The position numbers and the translations under genes are program-made. A stretch of DNA of 6,957 nucleotides, taken from Treponema sp. (lineage in GTDB: Bacteria > Spirochaetota > Spirochaetia > Treponematales > Breznakiellaceae). Below, piece after piece: positions 1 through 5,234 of this stretch; the first letter of the stretch is position 1, and each line of letters begins with the position of its first letter. The DNA lies in contig JAITHQ010000051.1 of the NCBI GenBank assembly GCA_031279925.1, positions 1 to 6,957 of the forward strand, written 5' to 3'. The notes below the pieces were generated by a model. The model saw nothing but the letters and a program-made list of their open reading frames with translations. It was not told the origin of the DNA and made no database searches.

Positions 1-110
1 CTTGCGTGTTTCGCTTCTTCCAGCAGCCCTTCGATGTAGTCTTTGTTGATAAAGATGTCCTGGGCGCCGGTTTTCGGCCGCCCTCCGGCGCGTACCGTGC
101 TATTTGCCAT
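1..110 (-). CDS. hydG: HydG, [FeFe]-hydrogenase H-cluster radical SAM maturase (N-terminal fragment)
   Basis: Only the first 36 codons are inside the window; the reading frame stays open to the left edge. The visible part has a basic, glycine-rich start followed by FINKDYIEGLLEEAK (residues 20-34), which resembles the N-terminal helix of HydG before its radical SAM barrel. The CX3CX2C cluster motif lies outside the window, so the call is not proven by catalytic residues. HydG is known to cleave tyrosine to supply CO and cyanide for the hydrogenase H-cluster. The ATG at 108-110 has an AAAGGAG ribosome site 6 nt upstream, and the gene start overlaps the end of the TM1266-family gene by 11 bp, which implies translational coupling. 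The same gene pair is adjacent in Thermotoga maritima (TM1266-TM1267), which is the main support. Other radical SAM proteins such as ThiH remain possible. Confidence 0.72.
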   Translation of the reverse strand, partial: MANSTVRAGGRPKTGAQDIFINKDYIEGLLEEAKHA

Positions 111-369
111 GTTCCGCTCCTTTGAGTTCACCGGATATGGCGGTCTTCACCGTTACCTGGGGAATATTGCCGAGCTTGCCGGTGAGAGCGTTAATATCGT
201 CCAGTTCCCCCATCACCGTGAGGGAAACCACCGATACTTCCTCATGGTCAAAGGGAATTCCCATGCGGCCTTTGATGATGTTCCGGTAGGCCGCCACCGT
301 TTGGTTAAACGCTGCCTGGCTTTGCAGCGGCTGTTCCAGCACCGCGCCGATTACCCCGATTCGTTTCAT
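100..369 (-). CDS. TM1266-family putative iron-only hydrogenase system regulator
   Basis: This 89-residue protein closely fits the TM1266 family, small ACT-like (NikR C-terminal-like) proteins encoded beside [FeFe]-hydrogenase maturation genes. Visible landmarks are the start MKRIGVIGAV, the IIKGRMGIPF segment (residues 31-40), the EEVSVVSLTVMG strand (43-54) and the LTGKLGNIPQVTVKT segment (62-76) near the C-terminus. No DNA-binding domain is present, so it may sense a ligand or act through a partner; its biochemical role is not established. The start at 369 was chosen because AAGGAG lies 5 nt upstream and because family members begin exactly there; a longer reading frame to 552 runs through the terminator hairpin and is not credible. 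It overlaps the downstream hydG by 11 bp. The only visible promoter lies upstream of an intrinsic terminator, so expression may depend on readthrough. Confidence 0.88.
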   Translation of the reverse strand: MKRIGVIGAVLEQPLQSQAAFNQTVAAYRNIIKGRMGIPFDHEEVSVVSLTVMGELDDINALTGKLGNIPQVTVKTAISGELKGAEHGK

Positions 370-400
370 ACCCGCTCCTTCGCCGTGTCCTTGCCCGCGC

Positions 401-432
401 AAAACAAAAAGCCCCCGGCGGACGCCGGGGGC
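401..432 (-). terminator. Intrinsic terminator upstream of the hydrogenase regulator
   Basis: On the minus strand a perfect 10-bp G+C-rich inverted repeat (arms 423-432 and 411-420, 2 nt between them, realistically a 4-nt loop) is followed by TTTTTGTTTT (410-401). It sits only about 30 nt before the start codon of the TM1266-family gene, in the same orientation. It therefore either ends a separate small RNA or acts as an attenuator for the hydrogenase genes. Confidence 0.88.
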
Positions 433-584
433 GGAATACGCAAAACCGGGATAGGGAGAAATTCCCCCAAGAACGCGCCGGTTGTGAATTCGCCCTCGGC
501 AAACCAGAACCTGTCTTGGTTCGCAAGGAACAAACGCTGTATAGGTCCACATCCGGCAAGATCGCTCTCGCCGCGTATGGATTC
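401..584 (-). ncRNA. Candidate structured leader or small RNA (rod-shaped, about 180 nt)
   Basis: The segment runs from a predicted start near 584 to the intrinsic terminator. Read as minus-strand RNA, its two ends pair (573-578 with 436-441, ATACGC/GCGUAU). A 13-position helix follows (546-558 with 476-488, one A-A mismatch and a few G-U pairs). A second long helix comes next (517-528 with 494-506, one bulge), capped by a short loop. On the 3' side between the first two helices a small hairpin can form (GGGGG, 5-nt loop, CUCCC). A long rod with an asymmetric central bulge, its own promoter and its own terminator resembles 6S RNA in size and architecture, but I see no diagnostic 6S sequence. 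The alternative is a cis-acting attenuator for the TM1266-hydG unit. No known riboswitch consensus was recognised. Confidence 0.42.
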
Positions 585-591
585 AACTTAA

Positions 592-620
592 AGTATATGC
601 GGGGTATTAACTTCCCGCAA
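592..620 (-). promoter_or_regulatory. Sigma70-type promoter for the leader/small RNA and hydrogenase genes
   Basis: On the minus strand, TTGCGG (615-620) and TATACT (592-597) are separated by exactly 17 bp, which places transcription start near 584. A GCGGG/CCCGC dyad (599-603 and 614-618) fills the spacer and touches the -35 box, so it could be an operator. No other promoter is visible between here and the TM1266-family gene. Confidence 0.62.
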
Positions 621-698
621 GGCGTACGGGACTGGCCATCAAGTTCCCCGCCAGCCTTCGCAGCGGAGCATCATCTTACTTTTATAGAAGAAAACCAC

Positions 699-731
699 GC
701 GCCGCTTTTTGCGCCGCTTTTTGCGCCGCTT
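699..731. repeat. 12-bp tandem repeat, about 2.75 copies
   Basis: The unit GCGCCGCTTTTT occurs at 699-710 and 711-722, followed by a partial copy at 723-731. It lies in the non-coding stretch between the minus-strand hydrogenase promoter and the plus-strand HxlR promoter. The rest of 621-779 shows no gene, RNA or promoter that I can support. The repeat looks like a replication-slippage tract. Confidence 0.8.
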
Positions 732-779
732 CATTGCGTCGTACAGCGCAAAACCCCGCTGCTGTCATCATCCCCGGCC

Positions 780-819
780 CCTTGGTAAAATCAGGCAAGA
801 AATTGGTAAGATTGTGTCT
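780..819 (+). promoter_or_regulatory. Tandem operator-like element upstream of the HxlR gene (copy 1 of a 40-bp repeat)
   Basis: The 40-bp sequence matches 6206-6245 at 37 of 40 positions. Within it a TTGG(T/C)AANAT motif occurs twice in direct orientation, at 782-791 and 803-812, offset by 21 bp or two helical turns. It ends at the first base of the -35 box of the HxlR promoter. Direct half-sites on one DNA face just upstream of -35 suit a dimeric activator or repressor; HxlR itself is the obvious candidate because members of that family bind tandem repeats. Confidence 0.62.
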
Positions 820-847
820 TGAATTTCCCGCCGGCAGGATGTAATAT
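819..847 (+). promoter_or_regulatory. Promoter of the HxlR gene
   Basis: TTGAAT (819-824) and TAATAT (842-847) are separated by 17 bp, placing transcription start near 854 and leaving a short leader of about 20 nt before the HxlR ATG. Confidence 0.6.
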
Positions 848-874
848 CCTCTCATCAACTATGCAGAGGAAGCC

Positions 875-1306
875 ATGCTCAAACGGTTCAATTTACCCGA
901 CAGTCCTTTGGAAACAGCCTTAATGCTCACGAGTGACCGGTGGAAGGTCCTCATTGTACAGGAACTGCTGACCGGAACCAAGCGTTTCGGTGAACTGCGA
1001 AGGGCCCTGGCCGGTATTTCCCCAAAAGTTTTAACAGACCATTTACGCATTATGGAGGAATACGGTTTGGTGAGCAGAACAGTCTATGCGGAAATGCCGC
1101 CCAGGGTTGAATATTCACTAACCAGGCTGGGGCAAAGCATCAGCGCTATCCACCACGCAATGCGGCGATGGGGTGAACGGTTCCAGAATAAAGACGGAAA
1201 CCGCGATGAGCAAACCCATATCGCCTGGGTGCAGGACCTCGCGGAACACGGGCAGAAGCCGGTCCCGGCTGCCTATCAATGCCGGATGCTGCTGTACACG
1301 GTTTGA
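875..1306 (+). CDS. HxlR (DUF24) family winged helix-turn-helix regulator
   Basis: This 143-residue protein carries the full HxlR/DUF24 winged-helix pattern. The segment SDRWKVLIVQELLTGTKRF (20-38) leads into ELRRALAGISPKVLTDHLR (40-58), the helix-turn-helix; EEYGLVSRTVY (61-71) and PPRVEYSLTRLG (75-86) form the wing. HxlR proteins are cytosolic dimeric regulators responding to redox state, aldehydes or other small molecules. The usual N-terminal redox cysteine (CP at the start of helix 1 in YodB/HypR types) is replaced by Ser-Pro (residues 10-11), and the only cysteine is C136 in a tail of about 40 residues beyond the domain, so thiol sensing of the classic kind is unlikely. The ATG at 875 follows GAGGA at a suitable distance. 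The gene is convergent with the esterase operon and divergent from the hydrogenase unit. A tandem motif in front of its promoter recurs before the DUF362 gene, suggesting self-regulation and control of that gene. Confidence 0.93.
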   Translation: MLKRFNLPDSPLETALMLTSDRWKVLIVQELLTGTKRFGELRRALAGISPKVLTDHLRIMEEYGLVSRTVYAEMPPRVEYSLTRLGQSISAIHHAMRRWGERFQNKDGNRDEQTHIAWVQDLAEHGQKPVPAAYQCRMLLYTV

Positions 1307-1364
1307 GATTATTTCTATGCAGGATGAAACTCTCCCGCTTTAGCCCCCCGCACGGGAAATAATC
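1307..1364. terminator. Inverted repeat between convergent genes, possible bidirectional terminator
   Basis: A perfect 9-bp inverted repeat, GATTATTTC (1307-1315) and GAAATAATC (1356-1364), brackets the 33-bp gap between the HxlR stop and the XapX-type stop and includes the last codons of the latter. A smaller TCCCG/CGGGA pair (1333-1337, 1353-1357) competes inside it. There is no clear U-run, so terminator function is a guess from position. Confidence 0.3.
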
Positions 1365-1522
1365 ATCTCCACGATTTTTCCCCCGATGATTCCGCCGGCA
1401 AACATTCCGGCAAGACCAATAAGGCCGCCCCAGCCGTGGGGAACCGGTAACGGCAATCGCAGCAGGCTGAATATAATGCCAATCACGATGCCTGAACCCA
1501 GACAGGATAGTAAATGTATCAT
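1340..1522 (-). CDS. XapX-type (DUF1427-like) small membrane protein
   Basis: This 60-residue protein has two hydrophobic segments (about residues 3-20 and 32-52) joined by a LRLPLPVP turn (21-28) and a glycine-rich stretch. That is the pattern of the XapX/DUF1427 family of small inner-membrane proteins, whose function is unknown. The ATG at 1520-1522 is preferred because AAGGAG lies 8 nt upstream; a longer start at 1552 has no ribosome site and would overlap the upstream stop. It is the last gene of the four-gene operon, 26 bp after the esterase. Family members are named after a protein encoded near xanthosine permease genes and often sit near transporters, so a link to the symporter four genes upstream is plausible but unproven. 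Confidence 0.72.
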   Translation of the reverse strand: MIHLLSCLGSGIVIGIIFSLLRLPLPVPHGWGGLIGLAGMFAGGIIGGKIVEMIISRAGG

Positions 1523-1548
1523 GGTTTTGGCTCCTTCAAAACGGGTTT

Positions 1549-2343
1549 TCATTGATTTTCATTTATCCGCTCCAGTGCTTTGGAGAAACAAGCGGAGAAT
1601 AAATTCCAGTCATGAAATCCGGGCTCCTCCCAATATTCATGTTTGATCTGTAGGCTTTCCAGATATACATGAAAATCCCGGTTGGAATCGGCCAGAAAAT
1701 CCGCTGTTCCGCAGGCCAAATATATGCGGGGCAGTGTTTCCGGCGTTTTAGCAAATTTTTTAACCAAATCTCTGGGGCCGGTATTGCTCCTCAAGTCAGT
1801 CGCCGGGTTCCCGAAGATATGCCGGTAATACTCGCATGATCCGATCCCGTCTGCGTCCTTTTCACCTTCTTTCATTTGTGACGCTTCTTCAACGATGTTG
1901 ACCGGGCAAGAAAGGGCGATGATGTTTCCGAATATGTCTGGCCGGGAAAGTCCATTGTGCAGCGCGCCGAAGCCGCCCATGGAATTCCCGGCAATAACAG
2001 TATCTTCCCGCCTGCAAGAAAGGGGGAACAATGTGCGGCAGAAGGCGGGAAGTTCCTCACAGATAAAGTCCTCGTAGCGGTAATCAAGAACGCTGTCGTT
2101 CAGGTAGAAACTGTTTTCCCCGCAAGGCATAAACATGGCATAGCCGTATTTTTCGGCGAGACGGGGCAGGGGAACATTGGTAAGCCATGTTGTCTGATTT
2201 TCCGCAAACCCATGGAGAAGATACGCCGGTTTGAAAATCTCCGGCGCTTTCATTCCCGGCAGTACGTCCATTGGAACCACCGCAGCCAAATTTACCTGAC
2301 GCCGTAAAGCGCCTGAAAAAAAGGTGATTTGAAAAACAGCCAT
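1549..2343 (-). CDS. Esterase D / FrmB-like serine esterase (tributyrin esterase type)
   Basis: This 264-residue alpha/beta hydrolase belongs to the esterase D family (COG0627-like), which includes S-formylglutathione hydrolases, tributyrin esterases and acyl-sugar esterases. The oxyanion-hole region is YLLHGFAENQTTW (41-53). The nucleophile elbow is GNSMGGFGA with Ser121. The likely acid is Asp215 in CGTADFLAD, and the base is His244 in PGFHDWNLF. There is no signal peptide, so it should act in the cytoplasm. An AGGAGG ribosome site precedes the ATG. It follows the BD-FAE-like hydrolase by 35 bp and precedes the XapX-type gene, all one operon led by a sugar symporter. That context favours hydrolysis of acyl esters on an imported sugar over formaldehyde detoxification; no glutathione-dependent formaldehyde dehydrogenase gene is in view. 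The exact substrate cannot be read from the sequence. Confidence 0.88.
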   Translation of the reverse strand: MAVFQITFFSGALRRQVNLAAVVPMDVLPGMKAPEIFKPAYLLHGFAENQTTWLTNVPLPRLAEKYGYAMFMPCGENSFYLNDSVLDYRYEDFICEELPAFCRTLFPLSCRREDTVIAGNSMGGFGALHNGLSRPDIFGNIIALSCPVNIVEEASQMKEGEKDADGIGSCEYYRHIFGNPATDLRSNTGPRDLVKKFAKTPETLPRIYLACGTADFLADSNRDFHVYLESLQIKHEYWEEPGFHDWNLFSACFSKALERINENQ

Positions 2344-2378
2344 GTTTCCTCCTCTATCCAGGACGGCCCGCAGGCTTG

Positions 2379-3248
2379 CTATACTCCTGCCATCCTATCC
2401 AAAAAGGCAAAGACCTTTTCCATATTTTCCGGGCTTTCAAACTGTTTATCCGCATGGTCGGCGGTTTCCAGTATATCAAATTCTACCCGGTCAGCGCCGC
2501 ATACTGAACGTATCTTTTCCACGAAGATTTTTGACTGCTGCCAGGGAACCAGATGATCCCGGCGTCCATGCTGAATCAGCATAGGCGGCATCCCCTGGTG
2601 GACATAGGTCATGGGATTCGCCTGCTCTACATAACCAGGATCCAGCTTTGTTATCTGTCCGCCCAGATAACGGGATTCTGGAGAATCAGCGGCGTTGTGA
2701 TCTTCGGGCCCCAAACCGTTCTCGTGCAGTTGGGAATCCATAAGCAGAAAAGCGGTTGGCGGAAACCAGGCCACGCCGGCCTGAACATCGCTTGAAAAAC
2801 CAACATTCCCCAGAGCAGGATCATCAAGCTCGCGCCGCCCGGTAAGTACACATACCATTGCTGTATAATTGCCGCCCGAAGAGTCACCGGTAGCGAAAAC
2901 ATGATCGGGGTCGATATGATATGCCGCGGCATTTGCCCTTAAAAAACGCAAGGCCGCGCGAACATCGTGAATACCCGCGGGAAAGACCGCCTCGCCGCTC
3001 AGCCGGTAGTCAAGGCTCGCCACCGCATACCCGCGTTTTACGCCTTCTAAAAAAGGCTGTACCTGACAATCGGCTTTGTCACAGGAGGCAAAGGCCCCGC
3101 CGTGGATAAAAGCGATAAGCGGGAACGGCCCCGCTCCCCCTTCGGGAAGGTAGAGGTCCAGCTTCTGCGCTTCGGAAGTCCGGGAGTAGGAAACATCAAG
3201 GTACTTCCTGGTAATAAACGAATGATCGGCTCTTGGTATCATGTCCAT
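2379..3248 (-). CDS. BD-FAE / HSL-like alpha/beta hydrolase (acyl-carbohydrate esterase)
   Basis: This 289-residue protein shows the hallmarks of the carboxylesterase group that includes bifunctional acetylxylan/feruloyl esterases (BD-FAE) and hormone-sensitive-lipase-like enzymes. They are LDLYLPEG (30-37), the oxyanion motif HGGAF (49-53), LDYRLS (79-84), the nucleophile elbow GDSSGGN with Ser123, the acid Asp231 in HGRRDHLVP, and His265 in ADHADKQF. It lacks a signal peptide and is probably cytoplasmic. The ATG at 3248 has AAAGGAG about 10 nt upstream, lying within the last codons of the symporter gene; a second ATG two codons in is possible. Only 5 bp separate it from the symporter stop, a strong sign of co-transcription. 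The likely role is removal of acetyl or feruloyl-type groups from the imported glycoside; this is inferred from family and position. Confidence 0.9.
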   Translation of the reverse strand: MDMIPRADHSFITRKYLDVSYSRTSEAQKLDLYLPEGGAGPFPLIAFIHGGAFASCDKADCQVQPFLEGVKRGYAVASLDYRLSGEAVFPAGIHDVRAALRFLRANAAAYHIDPDHVFATGDSSGGNYTAMVCVLTGRRELDDPALGNVGFSSDVQAGVAWFPPTAFLLMDSQLHENGLGPEDHNAADSPESRYLGGQITKLDPGYVEQANPMTYVHQGMPPMLIQHGRRDHLVPWQQSKIFVEKIRSVCGADRVEFDILETADHADKQFESPENMEKVFAFLDRMAGV

Positions 3249-3253
3249 GTCAG

Positions 3254-4627
3254 TTATTCTCCTTTATTTTTTTCCGCAAGATATTTTTTTTCAAGGGCTG
3301 CGCGAACCTGGGGCATATATTTTTCGACATTCATGGCGAAGATGAGCGCCAGCAGCACCGCGCTTAAAATACAGCCGAGCCAGCCAAAGGCAAAGTTAAT
3401 CGCGCTTTTTGCGGCTTCTGTCTGTTCCGCCGCGCCTCCGGCATAACCGCCCGCCGCTATCACCCATCCCGCGATGCCGGTTCCCAACCCGATCCCGATT
3501 TTGGAGCCGAAAGACTGCGTCGCCGACATAAGGCCCTCGGTCCGGAGGCCCGTCTTCCACTCGCCGTAATCGGTAATATCGGCGATAAAGGCAATTTGTC
3601 CGGCAAAGAGCGGACCAAAGCCTATACCGCGGACAATGGTTCCTATAAGCACAATGGTCTTATCGCCATCCGCGATGCCCTGGATGAAAAAGCCTATTAT
3701 AGAGATGGCGCACCCAAGAACCATAAACCAACGCTTACTTATTCTGGGCGCGGCAAAGGGCAGGAGAATCAGCATAATAAGGCCCGGAAGCTGTCCTACA
3801 CTCATCAATGCAGCCGTAAAACCGGGTTCGCCTATGATATTATTTACATAGAAAATGGTTGAACCGATAGCGCTTGCATTGATAAGAATCGTTACCATGC
3901 CTATGAAAAGAATTAGCCAGAAATATTTGTTCTTGAGAACGGCGGGGATAGCCTCTTTCATCCGCGGTTCTTCATGCCTCAGTTTGCCCGTGTCCGCATC
4001 AATACCCACTTTCTCTTTAACACCCAGAAACATTATAAGGATGAGAAGCCCGGCAGCAAGGCCCAGAATAACAGAAGTTCGGGGCCAGCCTATATTCATT
4101 ACCGCGGGGACAATTACGGCGCCAAAAATAATTGTGGAATTATTGAATAGGCCCCCGACTGACACAATGGCTGTGCGGTCGTTTGTGTCCAATGTCAGGC
4201 GGGCAAGAAGTGAAGTACTGGCGATGCCAAAAATCGTGTAGGCAATACAGGTGAGCAGGGTGTAAGTGATATAGGCATAGACTAATTTTCCTGTGCCGCT
4301 CCACCCCATAGGTACATTAACCACCAGAATAATGCCTATGGTGATTAAAGGCGCGGCAGCCAAAAGCCAGGGCCGGCATTTACCCCAGCGTGTGTTTGTC
4401 TTATCCACTATGCCACCCATAAGAATATCGGTAATGCCGTCGGGAAGACGGGTCAAAAACAGCATGGTACTTACCGACGCCATCCCCATGAGGGCTGTAT
4501 CCGTATAATACGGAAGCATGAAGGTAGCAAGCAGCACACTCACTACATTCCCGCCCATGATGCCGGCTCCGTACAAAATCTTGGTTGATATAGATGTTTT
4601 GTCATACTCGTTCAACTGTCTAGCCAT
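3254..4627 (-). CDS. GPH family (MelB-type) glycoside-pentoside-hexuronide:cation symporter
   Basis: This 457-residue integral membrane protein has about 12 hydrophobic segments and the defining GPH signature. Asp63 and Asp67 lie on the second helix, corresponding to the MelB cation-site aspartates, followed by GGIVDKTNTRWGKCRPW (71-87). Length is normal for the family. It should import a glycoside, pentoside or hexuronide with Na+ or H+; the substrate cannot be read directly. The ATG at 4625-4627 is chosen because GGAGG lies 7 nt upstream; a GTG six codons earlier would place the ribosome site inside the coding region. It is the first gene of an operon with two esterases and an XapX-type protein, so the imported compound is probably acylated. 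Its promoter region is duplicated in front of the SDR gene about 1.4 kb upstream. Confidence 0.93.
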   Translation of the reverse strand: MARQLNEYDKTSISTKILYGAGIMGGNVVSVLLATFMLPYYTDTALMGMASVSTMLFLTRLPDGITDILMGGIVDKTNTRWGKCRPWLLAAAPLITIGIILVVNVPMGWSGTGKLVYAYITYTLLTCIAYTIFGIASTSLLARLTLDTNDRTAIVSVGGLFNNSTIIFGAVIVPAVMNIGWPRTSVILGLAAGLLILIMFLGVKEKVGIDADTGKLRHEEPRMKEAIPAVLKNKYFWLILFIGMVTILINASAIGSTIFYVNNIIGEPGFTAALMSVGQLPGLIMLILLPFAAPRISKRWFMVLGCAISIIGFFIQGIADGDKTIVLIGTIVRGIGFGPLFAGQIAFIADITDYGEWKTGLRTEGLMSATQSFGSKIGIGLGTGIAGWVIAAGGYAGGAAEQTEAAKSAINFAFGWLGCILSAVLLALIFAMNVEKYMPQVRAALEKKYLAEKNKGE

Positions 4628-4656
4628 TTTATTCCTCCGCCGCACCGTTTGTATTT

Positions 4657-4675
4657 GAAGCGTATTTTGCGCTTC
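4657..4675. promoter_or_regulatory. 19-bp dyad at the symporter operon transcription start
   Basis: GAAGCG (4657-4662) and CGCTTC (4670-4675) form a perfect 6-bp inverted repeat with a 7-bp A/T-rich centre. It begins at about +1 of the predicted transcript, so it could be a repressor operator or a 5'-terminal mRNA hairpin. The same dyad with one change lies at the same place before the SDR gene. Confidence 0.5.
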
Positions 4676-4682
4676 TTAGGTC

Positions 4683-4710
4683 ATAATAAATCATATCGTG
4701 TTAGTGTCAA
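4683..4710 (-). promoter_or_regulatory. Promoter of the symporter-esterase operon
   Basis: On the minus strand, TTGACA (4705-4710) is a consensus -35 box and TATTAT (4683-4688) a near-consensus -10 box, 16 bp apart, giving a start near 4676. A pyrimidine-rich tract lies directly upstream of -35. Confidence 0.7.
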
Positions 4711-4743
4711 GGAAAAAAAAGAATAGAGGGCAGTAGTTTAGCG

Positions 4744-4772
4744 GTAACTATATAAGTATCTATACAGTAACC
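4744..4772. promoter_or_regulatory. Distal tandem GTAAC sites, possible activator binding
   Basis: On the plus strand GTAACT (4744) and GTAACC (4767) are direct repeats offset by 23 bp, each in an A/T-rich setting, about 35-60 bp upstream of the -35 box. They are conserved in the SDR promoter copy. Two same-face direct half-sites are typical of AraC-type activators, but no such gene is in the window. Confidence 0.38.
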
Positions 4773-4802
4773 ATTGGAGGAAAATATTCCCGCCCCCAAA
4801 AT

Positions 4803-4840
4803 AACTGCTTGTATGTAATACGCATCAGGCTCTAGCAGTT
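4803..4840. repeat. Small inverted repeat in the non-coding stretch
   Basis: AACTGCT (4803-4809) and AGCAGTT (4834-4840) are perfect 7-bp arms 24 bp apart, followed by a GCGCTTCGCGC palindrome (4846-4856). This 4778-4888 stretch, between the symporter promoter block and the MITE-like element, has no gene that I can support. It may be the remnant of another small element. Confidence 0.45.
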
Positions 4841-4945
4841 TGTTGCGCTTCGCGCTTAAACCCGCAAAAAATCGACTGACAGACTCCTAGGGAAGCGCTG
4901 ATTAAAGAGACTCCCATGCAAAATCAACGAATCATATATTTTTTT

Positions 4946-5095
4946 ACCGCAGATGACACGGATTGCGCTCCTTCGGTTCGGTACGGATTTAAACCACAGA
5001 TGACACAGATGTACACAGATTGCGAACCTTCGGTTCGACGCTGATGTTGTTTCTACTCATCTGTGCCATCCTTTTTATCTGTGTAATCTGCGGTT
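4946..5095. repeat. CACAGAT-type palindromic repeat inside the element
   Basis: Two related direct units, ACCGCAGATGACACGGAT (4946-4963) and ACCACAGATGACACAGAT (4993-5010), face a right arm at 5058-5095 whose reverse complement begins AACCGCAGATTACACAGAT. The whole can fold into a long imperfect stem. A perfect small hairpin, CGAACC TTC GGTTCG (5023-5037), sits in the middle. Repeats of this style are scattered in intergenic DNA of several bacterial groups; here they look built into the MITE-like element. Confidence 0.6.
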
Positions 5096-5172
5096 CCCCT
5101 GATAACTGTTTTTTTACTACAGAAACTGCGGAAACCGCACGGAAAAGGACTTCCTTTCTGCGTCCCTTCCGT

Positions 5173-5189
5173 CTGCCTGCGGCAGGCAG
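5173..5189. repeat. Perfect palindrome CTGCCTGC-G-GCAGGCAG
   Basis: Two 8-bp arms flank a single central base, followed by another AGG-T repeat unit. It lies near the right end of the MITE-like element and would form a hairpin in either transcript. Without a U-run it is not a classical terminator. Confidence 0.6.
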
Positions 5190-5234
5190 GTGTCTTCCGT
5201 GGTTCGGTTCGCTTTAATCAGCACTGCCCTCGCT

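Larger units (their letters stand above)
4653..4777 (-). repeat. Promoter block of the symporter operon, paralogous to 6027-6149
   Basis: About 125 bp upstream of the symporter gene aligns end to end with 6027-6149 upstream of the SDR gene, with roughly three quarters of positions identical by eye and small 1-bp indels. The similarity runs from TATTTGAAGCG near the leader to ATTGG at the distal end and stops at both ends. It covers all promoter elements but not the coding sequences, so it looks like a duplicated regulatory cassette. Confidence 0.82.
4889..5230. mobile_element. MITE-like non-autonomous element, about 342 bp
   Basis: The ends are inverted repeats: AGGGAAGCGCTGATTAAAG at 4889-4907 and, on the opposite strand, AGGGCAGTGCTGATTAAAG at 5212-5230, matching at 17 of 19 positions. 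The interior has no credible gene and is full of nested palindromes, including a CACAGAT repeat family. No convincing target-site duplication was found at the flanks. The right end lies 4 bp from the SDR stop codon, so the element forms most of that gene's 3' untranslated region. It resembles miniature inverted-repeat transposable elements moved in trans, but the source family was not recognised. Confidence 0.55.

Noticed and set aside
370..552. N-terminal extension of the TM1266-family gene
   Set aside because: The extension runs through a strong intrinsic terminator, has no ribosome site at its start, and the family begins at MKRIGVIGAV.
43..591. Plus-strand open frame of 182 codons across the left edge
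   Set aside because: It lies antisense to the well-supported TM1266-family gene, hydG start and the terminator hairpin, has no ribosome site, and its translation resembles no known protein.
1549..2343. Formaldehyde detoxification unit (HxlR next to an FrmB-like esterase)
   Set aside because: The name association is tempting, but the esterase is co-transcribed with a sugar symporter and faces away from the HxlR gene, and no formaldehyde-fixing or glutathione-dependent dehydrogenase gene is present.
4628..4645. GTG start six codons upstream for the symporter
   Set aside because: It has no ribosome site of its own and would place the GGAGG site used by the ATG at 4627 inside the coding sequence.
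5020..5217. Plus-strand 65-codon open frame with a hydrophobic start
   Set aside because: It is made entirely of palindromic repeat sequence inside the MITE-like element, so the hydrophobic run is a by-product of the repeat.
4889..5230. CRISPR array suggested by the repeated CACAGAT units
   Set aside because: Copies are irregularly spaced, occur in both orientations and vary in sequence; there are no regular spacers or cas genes.
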